The notes below the pieces were generated by a model. It made no database searches, had not been told where the DNA came from, and saw only the letters and a program-made list of their open reading frames with translations. A DNA stretch of 5,738 nucleotides from Rubrivivax sp. Its GTDB lineage: Bacteria; Pseudomonadota; Gammaproteobacteria; Burkholderiales; Burkholderiaceae. Below are positions 1 through 5,623 of this stretch, piece by piece (within the stretch, counting starts at the first letter, position 1; each line of letters begins with the position of its first letter). The position numbers were made by a program, and so were the translations under genes. Location: assembly GCA_004211235.1 (NCBI GenBank), contig SEEY01000285.1, positions 1-5,738 on the forward strand, given 5' to 3'.

Positions 1-561
1 CACCGGCGGGCCGAGGCGGGCCGGTGCAGGCGTCGGCTCGGCCGGGGTCGACTTGGCCGCAGCCGTGTCCGCCGACGCTGTCGTAGGCGGTGCGCTGTCC
101 TCGGACGCGGCATCACGGTCGGCCTGAGGCGCCGGCTCCGGCGTGGCCGCGGCTACCACGGCCTGCGGCTCGGTGGTGCTGCCCGTCACGATGGCGGGCG
201 GCGTGACCGGCGCATCCGACGGCCGGTTCATCGCCCAGAAGGCCAGGCCGCCGATGATCGCCGCGCCGCCGGCAGCAGCCACCATCCAGGGCATTTGCTG
301 GTCGCCGCGCGAGGGCCGCATCACCGCCTCACCCTGCGGCCGGGATGCCGTCGGGATCGGGTCGATGCGCGGAGTCGCAGCGGGCGTCGACAGCGAAGGC
401 GCCACACGCGGTGCGTCGCTGCGCACGCCGCCGGTCAGCGGCCTGGCGCCGGGCAGCGAGTGGCCAGCACCGGCCTTGACCGTCCTGGCTTCGCCCGTGC
501 CGGGCGTCGTGTCGATGTGATTCGCCCAGCCCTCGGCATGCATTGATTTCGGGAATTTCAT
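1..561 (-). CDS. Single-span membrane protein of unknown function, 3' end outside window
   Basis: The frame is open from the ATG at 561 to the left edge, giving 187 residues without a stop, so the gene is partial at its C-terminus. The start is well supported: AGGAGG lies at 567-572, five bases before the ATG (MKFPKSMHAEGW...). Residues 1-90 are polar and rich in Pro, Ala and Thr, with no signal peptide. One hydrophobic segment lies at about residues 91-111 (MVAAAGGAAIIGG core). It is followed by a Pro/Ala/Thr-rich linker from about residue 113 to the edge. This is the layout of a bitopic protein with a cytoplasmic N-terminus and a flexible periplasmic tether leading to an unseen C-terminal domain, as in some SPOR-domain or TonB-like proteins. 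I do not recognise the family, and the deciding domain lies outside the window. It runs in the same direction as the dioxygenase gene 147 bp upstream, but shared transcription is uncertain. Confidence 0.82.
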   Translation of the reverse strand, partial: MKFPKSMHAEGWANHIDTTPGTGEARTVKAGAGHSLPGARPLTGGVRSDAPRVAPSLSTPAATPRIDPIPTASRPQGEAVMRPSRGDQQMPWMVAAAGGAAIIGGLAFWAMNRPSDAPVTPPAIVTGSTTEPQAVVAAATPEPAPQADRDAASEDSAPPTTASADTAAAKSTPAEPTPAPARLGPPV

Positions 562-566
562 GTTGG

Positions 567-572
567 CCTCCT
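567..572 (-). promoter_or_regulatory. Perfect Shine-Dalgarno site for the membrane protein gene
   Basis: The minus strand reads AGGAGG here, with five bases before the ATG at 561. It is the strongest ribosome site in the window and fixes the start of a gene whose frame can otherwise be followed only to the window edge. Confidence 0.8.
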
Positions 573-638
573 GTCGTCGTTGCGTCGACGTTTGCGGTGA
601 ACCAACTGTGATGGGCCGGGGCGCTGCGCCATGCCGGT

Positions 639-659
639 CTACGGGCCCTTGCCCTGTAG
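639..659. other. Hairpin in the gap between the dioxygenase and membrane protein genes
   Basis: CTACGGG at 639-645 pairs with CCCTGTAG-type sequence at 653-659, giving seven base pairs including one G-U around a seven-base loop. It lies in the 147-bp gap (562-708) between two minus-strand genes. No T-tract follows it on either strand, so it is not a standard intrinsic terminator. It could be a processing or stability element or a protein-binding site, or it may be chance in GC-rich DNA. I see no convincing promoter in this gap. Confidence 0.3.
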
Positions 660-708
660 GACAAGCGACTTGAGCTGTATGCAGTTGTGAGCGGCGTGAG
701 CAGGGCAC

Positions 709-1560
709 TCAGAAGCCGCGCACTGGCAACGTCTCGTCACGCTGCAGCCAGTTGCGCGGCGAGTAGCGGCTGGCCGCATCCGTGACGTGCAGCGTGTACG
801 CGTGCCGTGACCGGTCCGAGCGGTTGGCGGCCGAGTAGTGAGGGAGCAGGCCGTGGAAGACCACCAGAGAGCCGGCCTCCACCTCGATCGGAATGGCGCG
901 GGCTGACTCCACCGCCGGCCAGGGCGTGGCGTCGACCGCTTCCATCCACGCGCGGCTGCCGCTGCGCACGAAGCGCTCGCGCAGAACACCGCGCGGGCCA
1001 CGGTGGCCGCCGGGTTCGGTCCACAGGCAGCCGTTCTGCAGCGTGGCGTCCTCGAGCGCGAACCAGAAGGTCGTCACCGTGAGGGGGTCGGTTTCGAAGA
1101 AGCTGGCGTCCTGGTGCCAGCGCACCTCGCCGCCGATGCCCGGCTGCTTGAAGATGAACATGCTCTGCCACACGTGCGGCTGCGTCAGGCCGAGCGCTGC
1201 TGCAACGGTGCGCAGTGCGCCGCCCTTGGAGAAGGCTGAGAACACCGGATCCAGGTCATGCATGGCATGGCCGATCTTGTTGATGGCCAGTTCTTTCGGC
1301 ACGCGCAGGCGGCCTTCGGCATCGAAGGCCTCTTCCTCGAAGAAGCAGCGCACCTGGTCGCCGCTGTCGAGAAAATAGTCGTCGACATGGCGCTGCTGCT
1401 CCTCGGTGGTGAATACCGGGCGCTGCTCGCCGGGGTCGAAGGCATCGACGATCTGCAGTGCCCGCTCGCGCAGCGCGGCGATGTCGCCAGACGGCTTGAA
1501 GCCGGGAAGCACGAGGTAGCCCTGTTCGGCATAGATGGAGGCGAGGTCGGCGTCGATCAT
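709..1560 (-). CDS. Phytanoyl-CoA dioxygenase family protein, PHYHD1-like
   Basis: This 283-residue protein belongs to the PhyH family of non-haem Fe(II)/2-oxoglutarate dioxygenases, cytosolic enzymes that couple 2OG decarboxylation to substrate hydroxylation. The iron-binding triad is visible: His149-x-Asp151 (in RWHQDASFFETDPL) and His241 (in LLPHYSAAN). Arg252, eleven residues after His241, is the expected 2OG-carboxylate ligand; the same spacing holds in human PHYH (His264, Arg275). Several stretches match my memory of animal PHYHD1 closely: INKIGHAMH, QSMFIFKQP, GGEV, EDATLQNGCLW, SDRSRHAYTLH and SPRNWLQ. The length (PHYHD1 about 291) also fits. I chose the ATG at 1560 because homology begins at MIDADLASIYAEQGYLVLPGF. 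The in-frame start at 1656 would overlap the divergent SRPBCC gene and adds an unlikely Arg/His-rich leader. No strong ribosome site is seen. The substrate is unknown; PHYHD1 itself is not known to act on phytanoyl-CoA. Confidence 0.93.
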   Translation of the reverse strand: MIDADLASIYAEQGYLVLPGFKPSGDIAALRERALQIVDAFDPGEQRPVFTTEEQQRHVDDYFLDSGDQVRCFFEEEAFDAEGRLRVPKELAINKIGHAMHDLDPVFSAFSKGGALRTVAAALGLTQPHVWQSMFIFKQPGIGGEVRWHQDASFFETDPLTVTTFWFALEDATLQNGCLWTEPGGHRGPRGVLRERFVRSGSRAWMEAVDATPWPAVESARAIPIEVEAGSLVVFHGLLPHYSAANRSDRSRHAYTLHVTDAASRYSPRNWLQRDETLPVRGF

Positions 1561-1646
1561 CTTGAGGATGCGCAGGGAGTTGTGCCGATTGTGTGACCTG
1601 CGGGGCGGGTGGAGAGTGCCTGCACCCCATCTCCCGGAGCGGCCCG
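1561..1646. promoter_or_regulatory. Divergent intergenic region with a TTGTG direct repeat
   Basis: This 86-bp space separates the divergent dioxygenase and SRPBCC genes and should hold both promoters. I found no convincing -35/-10 pair on either strand. It contains two TTGTG copies (1580-1584 and 1589-1593) nine bases apart start to start, which could be half-sites for a regulator but may be chance. Confidence 0.35.
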
Positions 1647-2177
1647 ATGAAAGCACTGAAAGTCCTGCTGATTGCCGTCGTCGTGCTGCTGGCCCTGTTG
1701 ATCGGGGGCGGCCTGCTGCTGTCGCCCAGGTTCACCGTCTCGCGCACCGTGACGATCAACGCCGCGCCCGAAAAGCTCTACCCCCTCATCGCCGACCCGC
1801 GCGGCTGGAAGCAGTGGAGCGCCTGGAACCGGCGAGACCCGGCGATGGCCATCGACTACAGCGGCCCCGCCTCGGGAGCCGGCGCCGTGTGGGCCTGGAA
1901 GAGCAAGAGCCAGGGCGACGGCCGCATGACCTTCACCACCGCCGAGCCGCCGAAGCGGCTGGGCTACGAGCTGTTCTTTCCCGACTTCGGCACCACGTCC
2001 ACCGGCGACTTCCGCCTCGACGCGAATGGCGGCGCCACCCAGGTCACGTGGACGATGGACGGCGACATGGGCGCCAACCCGGTCTACCGCTGGATGGGCC
2101 TGTTCATGGACAAGATGGTCGGGCCGGACTTCGACGCGGGCCTGGCCAATCTGAAGGCACTGGCCGAGAAGCCCTGA
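1647..2177 (+). CDS. SRPBCC (START-like) family protein with N-terminal membrane anchor
   Basis: This 176-residue protein has a hydrophobic N-terminal segment at about residues 5-25 (ALKVLLIAVVVLLALLIGG) acting as a signal anchor. An SRPBCC/Bet v1-like domain fills the rest. Recognisable family features are the opening strand SRTVTINAAPEKLYPLIADP, the W-x-x-WSAWNRRDP segment (about residues 52-64), G-x-GAVWAWKSK and the helix near the C-terminus. Members hold hydrophobic ligands in a deep cavity; bacterial members with this WSAW-DP signature are mostly uncharacterised (SRPBCC or polyketide-cyclase-like). The ATG at 1647 is preferred over the in-frame ATG at 1593 because GGAG at 1636-1639 sits seven bases upstream and the anchor starts directly after it. 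It is divergent from the dioxygenase and convergent with the chemoreceptor, with a 27-bp gap. The ligand and biological role cannot be told from sequence. Confidence 0.9.
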   Translation: MKALKVLLIAVVVLLALLIGGGLLLSPRFTVSRTVTINAAPEKLYPLIADPRGWKQWSAWNRRDPAMAIDYSGPASGAGAVWAWKSKSQGDGRMTFTTAEPPKRLGYELFFPDFGTTSTGDFRLDANGGATQVTWTMDGDMGANPVYRWMGLFMDKMVGPDFDAGLANLKALAEKP

Positions 2178-2189
2178 CCGGGAGGTCAG
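2174..2189. terminator. Possible bidirectional terminator hairpin between convergent genes
   Basis: CTGACC (2174-2179) and GGTCAG (2184-2189) form a perfect six-pair stem around GGGA. It overlaps the TGA stop of the SRPBCC gene and lies in the 27-bp gap before the end of the convergent chemoreceptor gene. Position favours a shared terminator, but no T-tract follows on either strand, so it would be weak at best. Confidence 0.3.
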
Positions 2190-2204
2190 CTGCGGCTCAG
2201 GACT

Positions 2205-3767
2205 TCAGGCGGCCGCGCGGCCCAGCTTGAAGACGGCCACGGCCTCGACGAGTTCTTCGGCATGCCCTTTGAGGCTCTCAGCTGCCGCAGTGCTCTGCTC
2301 GACGAGTGCAGCATTCTGCTGGGTGGCCATGTCCATCTGCGTGACCGCCTCGGTCACCTGCGCCACGCCGGTGCTGCTGGCCCCGCTGGCGCTGCTGATC
2401 TCGCCCATGATGTCGGTCACCCGCCGGATCGCGGTGACCACCTCCTGCATGGTGGCGCCGGCCTGGTCCACCAGCGCACTGCCCTTGTCGACGCGCTCCA
2501 CGCTGGCCGAGATCAGCGTCTTGATTTCTTTGGCAGCCTCTGCGCTGCGGCCAGCCAGGCTGCGGACCTCAGCAGCCACCACGGCAAACCCTCGGCCCTG
2601 CTCGCCCGCCCGTGCGGCCTCGACCGCCGCGTTAAGCGCCAGGATGTTCGTCTGGAAGGCGATACCGTCAATGACGCCGATGATGTCGCCGATCCTGCGC
2701 GAGCTGTCGTTGATTTCCTTCATGGTCTGCACCACCTGGCCAACGACCTCGCCACCCTTGACCGCGACGGTGGACGCACCCTGAGCCAGTTGGTTGGCCT
2801 GCCGGGCGTTGTCGGCGCTTTGCCGCACGGTGTCACCCAGGACTTGCATGGACGACGCTGTTTGTTCCAACGCGCCGGCCTGCTGCTCGGTGCGCTGGCA
2901 CAGGTCGAGGCTGCCTGCGGCAATCTCGGAACTGGCATTCCTGACACTGCCCGCATTCGTCAGCACACGGCCGACGACGCTGCGCAAGGATTCCTGCATG
3001 GCCTGCATGCTCTCGAGGATGCGCCCAATCTCATCGCGGCTGCCAGGCACCAGGTCCTGTGTCAGGTCGCCTGCGGCAATGCGCCGGGCGGCGCGCACCG
3101 CCTCGCGGGCCGGTGCCGTCAGCGTGCCGGTCATCCACCAGCCCAGCACGGCCGCCGCGCCCGCAGCCACGAACGCAACCGCCAGCAGCAGGTTGCGCCC
3201 CGATGCATACGCTTGATCCGCATCGGCACGACCGGCTTCCATCGCGCTGCGCTGCACCTCGCCGAGCTTGGCCAGCGCACCCAGATAGGCGCCGGTGGCC
3301 TCATGCAGCGATTTCTCATTGAGCTGCTGGCGCGCCGCGTCCATGTCGCCACCCTTGACCGCGCTGCTGGCCTTGGCGAGCGCGGCCACATAAGCCGGCT
3401 CCACGGCCACCACTGCCTTCAGGGCGGCTCGGCCCTCGTCGGTATCAATGGCTTCTTCGAGCGCCTGGCGCGTGCGCTTGCCTTGTGTCGCCAACCGTTC
3501 GATGGTCTTCAGCTGGATCTGGATGTCGTCGACGCTGTCGGTCAGCACGGCCTGTCCCAGCGCGCTCAGCGTGGACTGCGCTTCACCGTGCAACTGCACA
3601 GCCAGCATCTCCGAGCGTGCTTCGTGCGCCAGAAGCGATTGCACCGCGGTGTTGAGTGCGCCCAGCCTCGACACGCCAAAGGCGACGCTGACGAGGATCA
3701 GCAAGACGAGGGCCGCGAAAGCCGCCCCCAGACGCACGCCGATCGCGCGCTGCAACACGTTGAGCAT
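2205..3767 (-). CDS. Methyl-accepting chemotaxis protein
   Basis: This 520-residue inner-membrane chemoreceptor has the classical layout. TM1 is at about residues 12-34, a helical periplasmic ligand domain at 35-191 (four-helix-bundle size, about 155 residues), TM2 at 192-214, HAMP at about 215-268 (with Pro219 and the DEIG segment), then the cytoplasmic signalling coiled coil. The hairpin tip at about 366-402 ([20 protein letters not shown], then [15 protein letters not shown]) is almost identical to Tsr/Tar and is where CheW and CheA bind. Gln/Glu-rich methylation helices flank it (about 291-310 and 480-498). The C-terminus ends FKLGRAAA and lacks the NWETF-like CheR/CheB tether. AAGGA at 3776-3780, eight bases before the ATG, supports the start. 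The gene follows the PstS-like gene by 50 bp on the same strand, so the two are probably cotranscribed. The ligand is unknown. A binding-protein-presented ligand is possible from context. No other che genes are in the window. Confidence 0.96.
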   Translation of the reverse strand: MLNVLQRAIGVRLGAAFAALVLLILVSVAFGVSRLGALNTAVQSLLAHEARSEMLAVQLHGEAQSTLSALGQAVLTDSVDDIQIQLKTIERLATQGKRTRQALEEAIDTDEGRAALKAVVAVEPAYVAALAKASSAVKGGDMDAARQQLNEKSLHEATGAYLGALAKLGEVQRSAMEAGRADADQAYASGRNLLLAVAFVAAGAAAVLGWWMTGTLTAPAREAVRAARRIAAGDLTQDLVPGSRDEIGRILESMQAMQESLRSVVGRVLTNAGSVRNASSEIAAGSLDLCQRTEQQAGALEQTASSMQVLGDTVRQSADNARQANQLAQGASTVAVKGGEVVGQVVQTMKEINDSSRRIGDIIGVIDGIAFQTNILALNAAVEAARAGEQGRGFAVVAAEVRSLAGRSAEAAKEIKTLISASVERVDKGSALVDQAGATMQEVVTAIRRVTDIMGEISSASGASSTGVAQVTEAVTQMDMATQQNAALVEQSTAAAESLKGHAEELVEAVAVFKLGRAAA

Positions 3768-3796
3768 GAACTCAGTCCTTCACAAACAACAACCAG

Positions 3797-3812
3797 GCAA
3801 CCGCTTGCGCGG
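3797..3812 (-). other. Small competing stems between binding protein and receptor genes
   Basis: In the 50-bp gap, the minus strand can form CCGC-GCAA-GCGG (3801-3812) or the overlapping GCAA-GCGG-TTGC stem (3797-3808 region). A T/G-rich stretch follows toward the receptor. The stems are only four pairs long, so at most this is a weak attenuator or processing site that could lower receptor expression relative to the binding protein. Confidence 0.2.
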
Positions 3813-3817
3813 AACGA

Positions 3818-4579
3818 TCAGAGATCCTTCGCTTCCTTCGCGAAGGCATCGATCACGGCCTTGATGGCTGGCTTGGGGGCACCGAGCGTCGCCAGCGCCA
3901 GCGGGCGCTGCAGCTTCTTCGTCTCGATCGTCTTGTTCTTGGCTGCGTCGACGAAGCCCTTGCCGACGCCGGTGATGCCCGCCTCGTCGGTGCCGACCAT
4001 CTCGGCCGCGCGCTTGACGCTGGTCTGCGCTTTCACGGCGGAGCCATAGTCGGCGCCGCCCATGACGATCTTCTTGACCATGGCGCGGGTGCCGCCGGTG
4101 GTGGAGTCGCTGTAGACGACGATGGCCTGATCCTTGCCGCCGACGTCCTTCCAGTTCGTGATCTTGCCGGTATGGATGTCGCGAAGCTGATCCCAGCTGA
4201 GCTTGCTGACCGGGTTGCCGGGGTGCACGACGAACACGATCTCGTCCTTCTTCAGCTCGAAGAACTGGATGGTCTTGGGGTCGACCTTCTTGCCGGCAAC
4301 CGCGGCCGCGTCGACAGCGATGTCCATCGGCTCGGAGACCATGGCGATGTCACTGGCGCCTTCCACCAGGTCCACAAGCCCCTTGCCGGTGCCGGAACCG
4401 ATGATGGCCAGCGTGTGGCCCGTGCTCTTCTCGACGGCGGCTTTGGTCGGTGAAACCACAACGTTCAGCACCGTCGAGGCGCCCGTCATCTTGATGGTGT
4501 CCGCCAGCGCCGAACCGGCCATCGTCGTCAGAGTCATGGCGGCAAATGCCAGCGCGCGGAGGTCAAATCGGGTGTTCAT
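3818..4579 (-). CDS. PstS-like periplasmic substrate-binding protein
   Basis: This 253-residue protein has a clear Sec signal peptide (residues 1-26, cut after SALA). The mature part belongs to the PstS-like group of periplasmic binding proteins (PBP-like type II fold). Visible motifs are GAST at 33-36 (anion-loop position of PstS), GSGTGKG at 61-67, the SD pair at 76-77, TGKITNWKDVGG at 137-148 and STTGGTR at 159-165. It is short compared with typical PstS (about 320 residues or more). Where PstS has VVRR before its SGT loop, this protein has VVYS, so a phosphate-binding arginine may be missing and the ligand may differ. I placed the start at 4579 because the signal peptide begins there, GGA lies a few bases upstream, and a promoter candidate lies inside the longer reading frame that begins at 4702. 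No permease or ATPase genes adjoin it. The next gene is a chemoreceptor, 50 bp downstream, which suggests a sensing role. The oxyanion assignment is by family only. Confidence 0.9.
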   Translation of the reverse strand: MNTRFDLRALAFAAMTLTTMAGSALADTIKMTGASTVLNVVVSPTKAAVEKSTGHTLAIIGSGTGKGLVDLVEGASDIAMVSEPMDIAVDAAAVAGKKVDPKTIQFFELKKDEIVFVVHPGNPVSKLSWDQLRDIHTGKITNWKDVGGKDQAIVVYSDSTTGGTRAMVKKIVMGGADYGSAVKAQTSVKRAAEMVGTDEAGITGVGKGFVDAAKNKTIETKKLQRPLALATLGAPKPAIKAVIDAFAKEAKDL

Positions 4580-4616
4580 GGCGCATCCAGTACGGTCGGG
4601 ACGAAGGGGACGCGAG

Positions 4617-4628
4617 GCGATGCATCGC
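4617..4628. repeat. Perfect 12-bp palindrome in the leader of the PstS-like gene
   Basis: GCGATGCATCGC is its own reverse complement. It lies 38 bp before the PstS-like start codon and downstream of the predicted transcription start, so it would be within the 5' leader. It could be an operator or a short RNA stem; chance cannot be excluded. Confidence 0.4.
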
Positions 4629-4684
4629 TCGGCGGCGGCAGTTTCATTGATCGCCCGAAGCCGCGGCAGACGCTTGCGCCAACG

Positions 4685-4713
4685 ATCACAACGAAACGTC
4701 AATTACTCGTCAA
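4685..4713 (-). promoter_or_regulatory. Sigma-70-type promoter candidate for the PstS-like/chemoreceptor pair
   Basis: On the minus strand, TTGACG (4713-4708, five of six to TTGACA) is followed after exactly 17 bases by TGTGAT (4690-4685, four of six to TATAAT). Transcription would start near 4678 and leave a leader of about 100 bases before the ATG at 4579. This is the best promoter match in the window and it lies in the only sizeable gap upstream of the pair. A second TTGACG occurs at 4702-4697, 11 bases from the first, forming a direct repeat that straddles the spacer. Confidence 0.5.
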
Positions 4714-4748
4714 ATGAGCGCTCGCTAGACGCCCTGGGACGACGCCGA

Positions 4749-4760
4749 TGCAACGTTGCA
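4749..4760. promoter_or_regulatory. Perfect 12-bp palindrome, candidate operator
   Basis: TGCAACGTTGCA is a perfect palindrome with a central CG, the general style of LacI/GalR-family operators. It lies between the lipoprotein gene's end and the promoter candidate, centred about 75 bp upstream of the predicted start site, a place suited to an activator or an auxiliary operator. No regulator gene is in the window, so the match is by shape only. Confidence 0.35.
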
Positions 4761-4771
4761 AGTCCCGCGCG

Positions 4772-4787
4772 AGTCGCCCACGCGACT
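4772..4787 (-). terminator. Hairpin just after the lipoprotein gene, possible weak terminator
   Basis: AGTCGC (4772-4777) and GCGACT (4782-4787) make a perfect six-pair stem with a four-base loop, 17 bp past the lipoprotein stop codon. The position suits a terminator, but no T-tract follows on the minus strand. Confidence 0.3.
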
Positions 4788-4803
4788 GCTCAGCGTGCCA
4801 ACG

Positions 4804-5493
4804 TCACGGCTCCCAGACCAGCGCCAGTGCCAGCGCTGCTTCCGTCACGGCACGGCCCAGCGGCGTGGCGGGGTCCGGTCGACGCAGACGCGGCGTGCTG
4901 CCGGCGAGGTCCAGGCTGCCGACCACCGTGCCCTGATGCAGCATCTCGTAGCCCACTGCCGCCGTTTGTGGCTGCGCGTTGCCTTCGAGCAGATGCACCG
5001 AGCGCAGGCCGAGCGTCAGCTCACCGCGGCGGTAGGCGCCCTCGCGGCTGAGCTTGCCGCGGCGCATCTGGCCCTCGCCTATCTGCAGCATCGCGGCCGG
5101 CGCGCTGCCCCATTTGCAGCTCAGCACCCAGGGCTTGCTGCCGGTCAACTTGCCGTTGGCGGTGGCCTCGGGCGTCCAGCCCTCGCAGACGGTGGCGTTG
5201 TCCGGCGCTGGGCCGCTGAACCGCAGCGGCGTGCGCACGGCGCCGGGCAGCGGCTCGAACAGCGACAGGCTGTCGGCACCGCGCTCGTAGCGAATGCGCT
5301 GGCCGCCCAATGAGAAGTCGCCCTGTCGCCCCCAGCCCCGCTTGCCGAAGCTCTCTTCGGCAACACCTGCCACCGAGGCCGGCTGCGCCATACGGCCCAC
5401 ACGCCCATCAAGCCCCGCAGGCGCCTGCCGCACCGACGCGCAGCCGGAGAGCAGGACGAGCAGGATGGCAAGGGCGGACAGTGAACGCGGCAT
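4804..5493 (-). CDS. Putative lipoprotein of unknown family
   Basis: This 229-residue protein begins with a short lipoprotein signal peptide: positive Arg3, a hydrophobic core (LSALAILLVLLSGC) and a lipobox LSGC with the lipidated Cys at residue 18. Ala19 follows, which in proteobacteria favours sorting to the outer membrane. The mature part (about 211 residues) has no membrane segment, looks beta-rich with many Gly and short alternating strands, and contains two further Cys (103 and 126) that could form a disulphide in the periplasm. I do not recognise a domain. An in-frame TAG lies about 30 bases upstream, so the ATG at 5493 is the natural start, although no clear ribosome site precedes it. 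It is divergent from the DUF4386-type gene and separated by 224 bp from the PstS-like gene downstream. The signal peptide supports a real gene, but its function is unknown. Confidence 0.8.
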   Translation of the reverse strand: MPRSLSALAILLVLLSGCASVRQAPAGLDGRVGRMAQPASVAGVAEESFGKRGWGRQGDFSLGGQRIRYERGADSLSLFEPLPGAVRTPLRFSGPAPDNATVCEGWTPEATANGKLTGSKPWVLSCKWGSAPAAMLQIGEGQMRRGKLSREGAYRRGELTLGLRSVHLLEGNAQPQTAAVGYEMLHQGTVVGSLDLAGSTPRLRRPDPATPLGRAVTEAALALALVWEP

Positions 5494-5623
5494 GGCGAAT
5501 GGCTGGAGGGTGAAGGTCGATCTACTCTAGGGCCGCGCCGGGGCGCCAAAAAACTGTTACCGGCGTTAGCGTCCTGTCGCGCCAGCACCCGACCCTGTCC
5601 ACGTCCTTCAGTTCTTCTACGCC
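5494..5623. other. Divergent intergenic region without a clear promoter
   Basis: This 130-bp space lies between the lipoprotein gene and the DUF4386-type gene and should serve both. It holds GGGCGCC next to a run of six A (near 5541-5554) and two TTA-containing repeats nearby. I could not find a convincing sigma-70 pair for either gene. The A-run lies on the wrong side of the GC-rich stretch for an intrinsic terminator on either strand. Confidence 0.4.

Noticed and set aside
329..664. Minus-strand open frame of 111 codons overlapping the first membrane-protein gene
   Set aside because: It needs a TTG start, lacks a ribosome site, and overlaps in another frame a gene that has a perfect AGGAGG site.
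1561..1656. Longer N-terminus for the dioxygenase starting at 1656
   Set aside because: Family similarity begins at 1560, and the extension would overlap the start of the divergent SRPBCC gene.
2262..4049. Plus-strand open frame of 595 codons antisense to the chemoreceptor and PstS-like genes
   Set aside because: It mirrors two genes with strong family motifs, its translation is His/Arg/Gly-rich with no domain, and such long antisense frames are normal in GC-rich coding DNA.
4580..4702. Longer N-terminus for the PstS-like protein starting at 4702
   Set aside because: It would bury the signal peptide behind 41 Arg-rich residues and would start inside the promoter candidate.
4203..5051. Plus-strand open frame of 282 codons spanning the PstS-like gene, the regulatory gap and the lipoprotein gene
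   Set aside because: It crosses two genes with convincing signal peptides and the intergenic region between them; its composition is Ala/Arg/Pro-rich and it has no recognisable motif.
5541..5554. GC-rich stretch next to six A as an intrinsic terminator
   Set aside because: On the plus strand the run is A, not T; on the minus strand the T-run comes before the GC-rich part, so the order is wrong in both directions.
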